A program made the translations under genes and the position numbers. DNA of 44,332 bases from Myxococcales bacterium. Lineage in GTDB: Bacteria > Myxococcota_A > Polyangia > Polyangiales > Polyangiaceae. Location of the stretch: assembly GCA_025354825.1 (NCBI GenBank), contig JANXMC010000810.1, positions 1-44,332 of the forward strand, in the 5' to 3' direction. Shown one piece after another: positions 28,188 to 34,799 of this stretch. The notes under the pieces were generated by a model. That model made no database searches, was not told the origin of the DNA, and saw only the letters and a list, made by a program, of their open reading frames with translations. Numbering within the stretch: the first letter of the stretch is position 1; each line of letters starts with the position of its first letter.

Positions 28188-29351
28188 TTAGTTCTTCGCG
28201 TGACGTCGATTCATCTCGTAGGTGCGCCAGCGCGGGTCGTCGAAGATCGCCGCTTGGGGGATTTCGCCGCTGGGCCCCCAGAACCGGACGCGGTCTTGCG
28301 TGCCGGGCTCGTTTCGGTGGCGGTAAAGCCAGCGAATCTCGCTCGACGTGACGCTCAAACCAAACTTCGACTTCTTATCCGTCGCGTTCTCGACGAACGT
28401 GTCGAGGGTCGCGCCGTCACCGATGATGAAGTGAACGGACCCCGCCGTTTGAGTGAGCTGGAACGCGAGCCCCGCTTTGCTCGTGTGGTGCCAGTAGACC
28501 TGTCGACCCAACGTGGCGCCAGGCACGTTGGGATTGGTCGACTGGGCCGAGCGATTTGCCTCGTTGGCGACATCGTACTTCGGGTGGTCCTTTACGTAAT
28601 CGCGATATGCTTTCGCGCGCGACGCATCGTCGGCATTGCCCCACGAAAGCTCGTCGATCTCTTGGTCTGCGTAGTAATCGTCGAGCCGCGCTTTGTCGGT
28701 ATTGAGCGCGGGCCACGCCGCACTGTTGAGCGCATCGTGGGTAATGAAGCGCCGATTGGGCGGGACGACCTCCGGGGCGATACCGAGCTTGTCGGCGATG
28801 CCGCGAGCGCTATCGAGCTCCCTGAGCGCATCGGTTCGCGGACCTTCGGGGCGCCCGGCCTCGAAGCGGGGGATGGTCCCGTTGCCGTACACCACGTCGT
28901 TCGGCTGGAAGGCCGTGGAGAAGTCGGTGTAGCAGGGGCGGGCGCCGCAGGGCCCGTTGCCGGCGGCGGGCGCGTCGCGCGTCGCATCGGGGTGCCAGAC
29001 GGTATCGAGCTCGATCTTTGCAATCACCTGCGCGGCCGCGGGGCCGCTCAGTTTCGCGATCGCATCCTCGAGCTGGGGGTCGGCCGCGCCCTGAACCCAG
29101 CTCTCGATGCGCGCGTTGGTGGCAGCCGTCTGCTCGGGCGAGGGCGGTGTCGACGGCGCACCCGTGAGCGCGACGCGCGCGACATCGCGGAGAGCCTGCG
29201 CGTAGGCCTCGGTGTGCTCGTCGAGCGCGCCGCGCGACGACGAAGGCGCCGCGCCGAGCTGGGTGAGGTTCGCGCGCCACGTGGCCGCGGCATCGGCGAG
29301 ATTTTCGGGCGTCACCTCTTTGACGGCCGAGAGCCAGCTCTCCGCAACCAC
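28188..29351 (-). CDS. ORF in frame with the Flp-Hint chimera across an amber codon
   Basis: At least 387 residues follow from a GTG at 29351, but no Shine-Dalgarno precedes it. The frame is open for 28 further codons up to TAG 29436-29438, the stop of the Flp-Hint gene. Those 28 codons have G or C in 24 third positions and contain no ATG, GTG or TTG, so coding character continues right up to the amber codon. There is no signal peptide or membrane helix. The C-terminal 120 residues (VYWHHTSKAGLAFQLTQT region, SSEIRWLYRHR, ending EMNRRHAKN) are compact and charged, like a toxin tip, but the family was not recognised. It may be a read-through extension, a displaced toxin cassette, or a gene broken by a nonsense mutation. 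Confidence 0.65.
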   Translation of the reverse strand: MVAESWLSAVKEVTPENLADAAATWRANLTQLGAAPSSSRGALDEHTEAYAQALRDVARVALTGAPSTPPSPEQTAATNARIESWVQGAADPQLEDAIAKLSGPAAAQVIAKIELDTVWHPDATRDAPAAGNGPCGARPCYTDFSTAFQPNDVVYGNGTIPRFEAGRPEGPRTDALRELDSARGIADKLGIAPEVVPPNRRFITHDALNSAAWPALNTDKARLDDYYADQEIDELSWGNADDASRAKAYRDYVKDHPKYDVANEANRSAQSTNPNVPGATLGRQVYWHHTSKAGLAFQLTQTAGSVHFIIGDGATLDTFVENATDKKSKFGLSVTSSEIRWLYRHRNEPGTQDRVRFWGPSGEIPQAAIFDDPRWRTYEMNRRHAKN

Positions 29352-29435
29352 GCGCGCGGTGTCGGGCGCCGTTGACGAAGCGGCGCGATCGGGCGTGATG
29401 TCCTTCGAGCGGGTGATCTGGTTCGAGAGCGAATG

Positions 29436-31160
29436 CTAGACGAGGTAGTACTTCATGTCACCCGACGCGGCGTCGCGCTGCCCGTACACGAAACCCGCCG
29501 TGGGGGCGTCTCCCGTCCAGCCGTAGTCCTCTGGCCGGACGATGACGGCGTTGCCAGGGTTCGCCGGGTCGATGCCCTGGCGGCTAAGTTGGCGGTCGAC
29601 ATAGGCCCGCGCGCGCTCGGCCGGCTCCCGGTCGCTCGGGGGGACATTGATGTGGATGAGCACGTCGGGCGCGCCGGGTTTCACGGCGACGGTGCACCCC
29701 GTGAGGTTGTCCGTGAGAACCAGGGTCGCGTCCGCGTCGACCTTCCCCGCGACCGTTCCGCCATGGGGGACGCTGACGAACTGCGCCGCGACGACCCCGG
29801 GCTTCTTCGAATCGAGCGGGCTAACGGCGGCGATGGGCGAGCGGCCGCCGGAGTTCATCGCCTGCTTGGTGTCGACGTGGACGAACGTGAGCCCATTCGG
29901 ATTACCGAATTTCGTCAACTTGGGATTGGCGAGCTTGTCGGACGCGGGGACGTCGATGACCTTGCCGCCCGCGAAGGTATCTCGGATAGGGCCTGCGGGA
30001 AGCGCGCCGACGCCGGGTTGCCAGGGGAGCCCCGCGCAGGTGTTGTGCACCCATGCGGCCGCGCGCCCCGCGAAGTACGTGTGCGTCCCTTCGACTTCGA
30101 GATTGTAGACGAGCGCCTGCGCCGCGATCGCGTCGACGCGCGAGACCGAGAGCTCGGAGCCCCTGGCGTCGAGCAGGCGCTCGCCCACGGAGAGGCTGCC
30201 GGCCGTCGCCCACCCGCGATCGAGCGTCCAGTACGGGTGCTCGGGCGTCGAGCGAATGACGTCGGCCTCGCCCCTCGGCGTGGTCACCTCGACGTCGACG
30301 AGTGACGATCCGAGCCGCACGAACACGCGGGTAACGGGGCGCTCCAGCGTCTCGCCCGTCGTATCGTCTCGGGACAGAACGACGTCGCCCGCATGCACGT
30401 CTTCGATCGCCCGCGCGCCGCTCGTCGTCGCCACCGGTGTTCCCGAGACGAAGCACGACGTCCCGGCGCCGCACCCCGGCCCCGTGCAAAAGGGTGAATC
30501 CTTTGCCGGTACCTTCGACGTGTCGCGGGGAACCGTTGGAGAGTTGTCCGCCGTGCGGGTACTGGCCTGGGAGGTTTGGGAAAGCCTCGAATCCGGTGGC
30601 GTCTGCGCGGCCGGTGTGGTCGGTGACGTCCGGGCGATCGGTGGCGTCTGGGAGGTCCGCGGCGTCTGCGCTGTGTTCGGCGTCGTCGTGGCGGGAAGGG
30701 TCGCAAGCGTGCCCGGCGTGCCTGGCGAGCCTGGCGTGCCTGGCGTGCCCGGCGTGCCCGGCGTGCTTGCGCCACGTGTCGCGTGACTGTCCGCCGGGGG
30801 CGGCCCGCCGTGCTCGTCCTTGCCGTGGCCGCTCAAGTGGTCTGCGATCTCGCGGTCATGCTGCCCGCCGGCGACGTTGTTCACGTGTACGTACGCGACC
30901 GCTTCGGCGATCTCGGCCGCCGTGGGGCCACCTCGCTGCGAGTCGTCGCCGTCGAGCTTCGCGGTCTGCTCCGGCTCCTTCCGCAGCGCCGCGGCAACGG
31001 CCCCGTCGAACTTCACAAACGCCGCGCCCGCCGCGAGTGCGACGACGCCGACGATGACGAGATACTCGGTCATCGTGGCGCCGCGCGTATCGCGAATGAG
31101 AGGGTCGACGGGCGCGGTGGAGACGCACTTCCGGAGCGAGCAAAAGCGGAGTCGTGTCAT
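29436..31160 (-). CDS. Flp-pilin / Hint / putative deamidase toxin chimera
   Basis: This 574-aa protein starts at ATG 31160 with AAGGAC about 10 bp upstream. Domains in order: class III prepilin leader ending LIRDTRG (Gly 27) with Glu 32 at +5 and a Flp-like helix (about 33-52); a helical spacer (53-110); a collagen-like GTP-repeat and Thr/Pro linker (131-215). Next is a Hint autoprocessing domain (about 231-375) with Cys 236 in SCFVSGTPV, the TPEHPYW block (His 308) and the terminal WVHNTC (His 372, Asn 373, Cys 375). Last is a C-terminal domain (376-574) with LTGC (Cys 489) and LIH (His 503), a spacing like that of CNF1/BLF1-type glutamine deamidases. It appears to be a polymorphic toxin using a Tad pilin as its export module. 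Two sigma-54-like sites lie nearby. Confidence 0.88.
   Translation of the reverse strand: MTRLRFCSLRKCVSTAPVDPLIRDTRGATMTEYLVIVGVVALAAGAAFVKFDGAVAAALRKEPEQTAKLDGDDSQRGGPTAAEIAEAVAYVHVNNVAGGQHDREIADHLSGHGKDEHGGPPPADSHATRGASTPGTPGTPGTPGSPGTPGTLATLPATTTPNTAQTPRTSQTPPIARTSPTTPAAQTPPDSRLSQTSQASTRTADNSPTVPRDTSKVPAKDSPFCTGPGCGAGTSCFVSGTPVATTSGARAIEDVHAGDVVLSRDDTTGETLERPVTRVFVRLGSSLVDVEVTTPRGEADVIRSTPEHPYWTLDRGWATAGSLSVGERLLDARGSELSVSRVDAIAAQALVYNLEVEGTHTYFAGRAAAWVHNTCAGLPWQPGVGALPAGPIRDTFAGGKVIDVPASDKLANPKLTKFGNPNGLTFVHVDTKQAMNSGGRSPIAAVSPLDSKKPGVVAAQFVSVPHGGTVAGKVDADATLVLTDNLTGCTVAVKPGAPDVLIHINVPPSDREPAERARAYVDRQLSRQGIDPANPGNAVIVRPEDYGWTGDAPTAGFVYGQRDAASGDMKYYLV
30711..30764 (-). repeat. Collagen-like Gly-Thr-Pro repeat
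   Basis: About six 9-bp units (GGC-ACG/AGG-CCG-like on the coding strand) encode a GTP/GSP run at residues 133-150 of the chimera. It probably forms an extended stalk and is likely to vary in copy number. Confidence 0.85.
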
Positions 31161-31242
31161 CGCAGCACCGTCCTTATTCCGGTCTCCCGGAGCGCACGCC
31201 CATCGCGGGCGGGTCGTTGGCGAGTAGAGAGATTGAGCGCTC

Positions 31243-31258
31243 TGCAGCGCATATGCCG
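31243..31258 (-). promoter_or_regulatory. Candidate sigma-54 promoter of the chimera
   Basis: CGGCATATGCGCTGCA on the minus strand has GG and GC at the sigma-54 spacing and, with the next base, matches the flp1 site at 13 of 17 positions. It lies about 84 bp before ATG 31160. Confidence 0.5.
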
Positions 31259-31362
31259 TGCACGAAACAGCGAGTTTCTCGGGCATCCGGCCGCTGGGTC
31301 GGCGTGTCTGCGTTTGGCCCGGGCGCACCGCGCGTCCCTGACGAACGCGCGCGGCCTTCGAG

Positions 31363-31908
31363 TCAAGGCCCGCCCGTCCCGCTGGCGACGAGCATCTGGA
31401 TGACGAGCAGGTGGCGCGTCTGCTCGCGCGTCATGAGGCGCGCTATCCGCTTCTTCGCATCCGACCGCAGCTCGGAGGAGGCCACGGCGCGAAGGCGCTG
31501 CAAACGGGCGAGCCGCTCTTCGTGCGCCTGCATCTCGGACACGAACGGCTGCGTGCCGACGACGGCGTGGTACTTCTCGCGGTACTCTTCGAGCCGCGCC
31601 CTCCGTCGCTCGTCGCGCGTCGTACGTTGCGCGACGACGTCCTCGGCGAGCTTCGCCCGCGCGAGGGCGATGACACTCTCCTCCGACGGCGGCGCCTCGG
31701 GCGGCGGCGTGCGGTCGACCCGAGGCCCTCGGGTCGTAGGCGCACCGCCGTCCGCCAAGCCACGGCGCTCATGCCGCGTGTGCGGGCGAGGCTGGGCGTA
31801 GGCCAGGGGGACAGGCCGCAACATCGTCAAGCCTACCAGCGCCGCCGCCGCGAGGGCCGTAAGCGCCACGAAGCGCGGGCGCCTCCGGACGTAACACCGA
31901 GTGCTCAT
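31363..31908 (-). CDS. Exported helical protein, paralogue B of toxin island
   Basis: This 181-aa protein has a basic start, a signal/anchor helix (FVALTALAAAALVGLTMLRP) and possible cleavage after LAYAQP. A Pro-rich stretch and a long charged helical domain follow. The helical part (EKYHAVVGTQPFVSEMQAHEERLARL, then RIARLMTREQTRHLLVIQML) matches the 27536-28024 product, so the two are paralogues. The start is uncertain: ATG 31908 is shown, ATG 31926 is upstream, and GTG 31869 has a good GGAGG. If the sigma-54-like site at 31922-31937 is used, transcription starts near 31911, which would favour 31908 or 31869. Function is unknown. Confidence 0.75.
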   Translation of the reverse strand: MSTRCYVRRRPRFVALTALAAAALVGLTMLRPVPLAYAQPRPHTRHERRGLADGGAPTTRGPRVDRTPPPEAPPSEESVIALARAKLAEDVVAQRTTRDERRRARLEEYREKYHAVVGTQPFVSEMQAHEERLARLQRLRAVASSELRSDAKKRIARLMTREQTRHLLVIQMLVASGTGGP

Positions 31909-31921
31909 TTCCCCTTGCGGT

Positions 31922-31937
31922 TGCATCCCCCGAGCCA
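31922..31937 (-). promoter_or_regulatory. Candidate sigma-54 promoter of paralogue B
   Basis: TGGCTCGGGGGATGCA on the minus strand deviates from the consensus at two positions. The predicted start near 31911 leaves almost no leader if ATG 31908 is used, which is a weakness of the call. Confidence 0.45.
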
Positions 31938-32002
31938 CGTGTGCGCGCCGAGACGCGCGCGGTAGTGGGCTTGGTTTTCGCGGCCCAGACGCGTCGCGAG
32001 CC

Positions 32003-32028
32003 GCGTCCCCCTCGTGCGCGAGGGACGC
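32003..32028. repeat. Inverted repeat in the divergent region
   Basis: GCGTCCC (32003-32009) pairs with GGGACGC (32022-32028), extended by an inner TCG/CGA stem and a TGCG loop with a two-base bulge. It could be an operator for an activator or a chance GC-rich hairpin. Confidence 0.45.
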
Positions 32029-32124
32029 GCGCGCGTTCCCACGAGACGCGCGAGGGGGTGCGCCGAACGGAACGTCCGAGCCGTCGTAGCCTTGCTCAGC
32101 GCGCAAATCACGTGGCGCCAGGCT

Positions 32125-32140
32125 TGGCGCGACCGATGCA
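32125..32140 (+). promoter_or_regulatory. Candidate sigma-54 promoter of tadE
   Basis: TGGCGCGACCGATGCA matches the consensus with two deviations and shares 12 of 16 bases with the divergent site at 31922-31937. The predicted start near 32151 gives only a 5-nt leader before ATG 32156, so use of this site is uncertain. Confidence 0.4.
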
Positions 32141-32155
32141 ATCGGCTCGGTCACC

Positions 32156-32746
32156 ATGCCCTCCCCTCACACCCGTCGTCGCGGTCGCCGAAGCCTTCAC
32201 GACGACACCCGGGGGGCGGCCTACGTCGAGTTTCTCATCGCATTCCTGCCTGTTTTCATCACATTCCTCGCGCTCTGGCAGCTCGGACTTTTGTGCGTGG
32301 CCAAGCTTGCCGTCCAACACGCGGCCGTATGTGCCGCGCGCGCCGGAGCGGTGGCGATCGCCGAGCCTCAGGACGCTATGCATTCGCTGAGCGATGGCCC
32401 CCGCGGGATCGCTCAAGACGCGGCGGCCATGGCCGCGTCCCCCCTCATCAACGGCGGGCTGATCTCACAAATGTGGGTTCAATTCCCCGACGGCGCAGGC
32501 GGTTCGTCCGAGAAGACGTCGTACACACCCTCCGAATCGGGGAGGCCACCGATGGTGCGCGTCCGCGTCACCGCGGAGTTCATTTGCACCGTCGTACCGG
32601 TGGGCGTCTTCGTATGTGGGCTCGCGAAACCGGAGAGTAACATCGCCGGCGTTGGAGGCGGCGGTGCTACGCGCGCGCTCATCTCGGCGGAGGCTTCGTA
32701 CCCCTACCAAGGGGCTCGCTATACCTACAAACCGAGGGGCTCGTGA
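32156..32746 (+). CDS. tadE: TadE-like minor pilin
   Basis: This is a 196-aa pseudopilin. Its leader ends LHDDTRG (Gly 20) with Glu 25 at +5 (AAYVEF), followed by a 24-residue helix (LIAFLPVFITFLALWQLGLLCV) and a helical KLAVQHAAVCAARAGAVA segment typical of TadE. The C-terminal domain has paired cysteines (FICTVVPVGVFVC) that may form a disulfide outside the membrane. It should be cut by TadV and sit at the pilus base or tip. The next gene starts one base after its stop. No strong Shine-Dalgarno is present before ATG 32156. Confidence 0.88.
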   Translation: MPSPHTRRRGRRSLHDDTRGAAYVEFLIAFLPVFITFLALWQLGLLCVAKLAVQHAAVCAARAGAVAIAEPQDAMHSLSDGPRGIAQDAAAMAASPLINGGLISQMWVQFPDGAGGSSEKTSYTPSESGRPPMVRVRVTAEFICTVVPVGVFVCGLAKPESNIAGVGGGGATRALISAEASYPYQGARYTYKPRGS

Positions 32747-32747
32747 G

Positions 32748-34217
32748 ATGACATCCATACCTCTCCCGAAAGACAAGCGTGCGTCGCTCGGAGACGACCG
32801 AGGCGCGGTCGTCGTGATCGGGCTCGTGCTGTGCGTGCTTCTGGTAGGAATTCTTTGGTACGTGATCGGCGTGGGCAATGCGCTTGCATCGCGCGAGCGC
32901 GCCCAAGAAGCCGCCGACGCGGTTGCCTTCAGCACCGCGGTGGGTCAGGCGCGCGGCATGAACACGCTCGTTCTCATCAATTTGATCCTCTCGGTCGTGA
33001 CCTCTATTCGCTTCGTCATCATGGTCATCTGGACAGCGCTCATCGCGCTCGAGGCCATTCTCACAGTTTGCGTCGCAACGCTCATCGGCGCTCCCATTTG
33101 CGGTGGTCCGTTGGCCTTGGTGACGGCCGCCCTAAGCTTCGTCACGCCCATCAAAGTCGCGCAGCAACCCGTGATCAGCGCCGCGATGTCGGGCCTCGGC
33201 ATGGTCGCGGAGCACGTGACCATGTACGGCGAGGCCGTCGCCACCGTTACCCCGAAGTTCGTTGCCCGTGGGTACGAGCCCGTCGTCACCCGAGACGGCG
33301 CCATCGTCGATCCCGCGGAGGCGCTGCCGGCGGAAGAGGACATCACAGGAAGCAAGCTTTGCGGGCAGGCGGTGGAGGTCTTCCAAGATCTCGTTAAGGC
33401 GCTCTTCGATAGGATCGGCCTCGGCCCCATCGGATCGGTCATCGGAAAGCTCTTGGGCATTGCCAAGAAGCTCTTCAAAAACCCTGTCAGCGCGCTCTTT
33501 TTCTGTGGTCTGGGGGGGAACCCTCCAGAAATCGATTTGCCGCCGGAAGTAAGCAACGAAGTCGAGACCAAATGCGCGCTGTCCGACGAGTGTGTCGCCA
33601 TCGCCGACGCGAAGCGTGAGCTAAAGCGCGCCTGTGAAGATCGCTGCTATCAGCTCCTCACGGGCGGCACGGTAGACGCCGCCAACGAGCTCGCAGGCGA
33701 CGCCGCGGAGAAGGCAAACCACGCGCTCGGCGTCGACCCGCCCGCCAATCGGCGCGTGCGCCCCGCCAATCTCTATGGGCAAGACGAGTGGATCAACGGC
33801 GAGTCGTCCGCCCAATACGTATCGTTCCTCAGCCTGAATCTCGACGAGGCGGCGAAGATCGGCACGAAGGGGGTCGAGGCCGGAGGGTTCGGCGAAGCGA
33901 AGGTGAAGGACGTCTCGAAGGACTTCACAGTCGCATTCGCCCAAGCCGAAATGTACTACGATTGCGACGGAGCGTGGCACGACGACCAGTGCAACGGTGG
34001 CGACGACGCGCTTTGGAATTTCCGCTGGCGCGCGCGCTTGAGGCTCGTGAACGCCGAGGCCGACGGCAACCTCGCTCGCTCGGGCGGGCGGTCCGCCCCA
34101 GGCCTCCAGAGCGATATCGACAAGACCGTCCAAGGCTTCTCGGCAAAGGTCCGATCGCACTGGACGGGCGCGGGGTCGAAGGTGCTGCAGGATATCCAAT
34201 CGTTGGTGGCGCATTGA
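32748..34217 (+). CDS. tadG: TadG-like pilus assembly protein
   Basis: This is a 489-aa protein with a TadE/G-like N-terminal domain: GDDRGAVVVIGLVLCVLLVGILWYV, then a NALASRERAQEAADAVAFSTA helix typical of Tad pseudopilins. A second long hydrophobic region (about 75-125) follows. The remainder is a large extracytoplasmic domain with several Cys pairs (CALSDECVA, CEDRCYQ, YYDCDGAWHDDQC). Glu +5 is absent, so it may not be processed by TadV. No von Willebrand A domain, found in many TadG proteins, was recognised. The start is set by ATG 32748 just after the tadE stop; the stop overlaps the next start (TGATG). Confidence 0.8.
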   Translation: MTSIPLPKDKRASLGDDRGAVVVIGLVLCVLLVGILWYVIGVGNALASRERAQEAADAVAFSTAVGQARGMNTLVLINLILSVVTSIRFVIMVIWTALIALEAILTVCVATLIGAPICGGPLALVTAALSFVTPIKVAQQPVISAAMSGLGMVAEHVTMYGEAVATVTPKFVARGYEPVVTRDGAIVDPAEALPAEEDITGSKLCGQAVEVFQDLVKALFDRIGLGPIGSVIGKLLGIAKKLFKNPVSALFFCGLGGNPPEIDLPPEVSNEVETKCALSDECVAIADAKRELKRACEDRCYQLLTGGTVDAANELAGDAAEKANHALGVDPPANRRVRPANLYGQDEWINGESSAQYVSFLSLNLDEAAKIGTKGVEAGGFGEAKVKDVSKDFTVAFAQAEMYYDCDGAWHDDQCNGGDDALWNFRWRARLRLVNAEADGNLARSGGRSAPGLQSDIDKTVQGFSAKVRSHWTGAGSKVLQDIQSLVAH

Positions 34218-34777
34218 TGGCGCCGCCGACGAAGAGCGCCTATCGCGCGACGGCACGGGCGCGCCATCGGGCGCGCGAACGAGGGGCGATCTTCGTAGAG
34301 GCGCTGATCGTGATCGCCGCGTTCATCCTTCTCTTCATGGGGATTATCTTCGCCGTAACCTACTATTCGCTAAGGCTCCAGGCGCTCCGGAGCGCGCGCA
34401 CCGCCGGCGCCGCGCTGGCCTTCTACGGTTGCGATCGCGGGATGAATGCGGGCGACGTTCTCTCGGCGAACGACTTGAAGGGGATCGAGCTCGGCAATGC
34501 GGATATGGCGCCACTCACCGCGTTCAAGCCCGACATGCAGAGCGCGTCCACCGAAGCAAATGCATCTATCGACGACGTCGCCTCTCGAACGGCGCCGCTC
34601 TTTCCGAAGGCTGTGATCCTCCGCGCCCAGGGGGCCGTGAGTGTCCATGGAGGGGCGGGGGACTTCGTCTTGAGTGGAAATGCCAAGTCGACGACCTACA
34701 TCCTATGTAACGACGAGTCGAAAGAGGGGAACGTCATCGACATCATTCCCATCACGGGAAAGTTCACGTTCTTTTGA
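34217..34777 (+). CDS. Second TadE-like minor pilin
   Basis: This is a 186-aa pseudopilin. Its basic leader ends ARERG (Gly 23) with Glu 28 at +5 (AIFVEA), followed by the helix LIVIAAFILLFMGIIFAVTYYSLRLQALRSARTAGAALA. A beta-rich tail has one Cys near each end (YGCDRG, YILCND) that could pair. It is coupled to the tadG-like gene by overlapping stop and start. A second TadE-class subunit beside the first is usual for Tad systems (TadE/TadF). Confidence 0.83.
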   Translation: MAPPTKSAYRATARARHRARERGAIFVEALIVIAAFILLFMGIIFAVTYYSLRLQALRSARTAGAALAFYGCDRGMNAGDVLSANDLKGIELGNADMAPLTAFKPDMQSASTEANASIDDVASRTAPLFPKAVILRAQGAVSVHGGAGDFVLSGNAKSTTYILCNDESKEGNVIDIIPITGKFTFF

Positions 34778-34799
34778 CACCTCACAGTGGGAGACCGAG

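Larger units (their letters stand above)
31909..32155. other. Divergent promoter region, island / tadE
   Basis: This 247-bp region between divergent genes holds two sigma-54-like sites facing outward (31922-31937 minus, 32125-32140 plus) and an inverted repeat at 32003-32028. Confidence 0.6.

Noticed and set aside
27294-31908. Island as a transposon or phage insertion
   Set aside because: No transposase, integrase, terminal inverted repeats, target duplication or tRNA was found at its borders.
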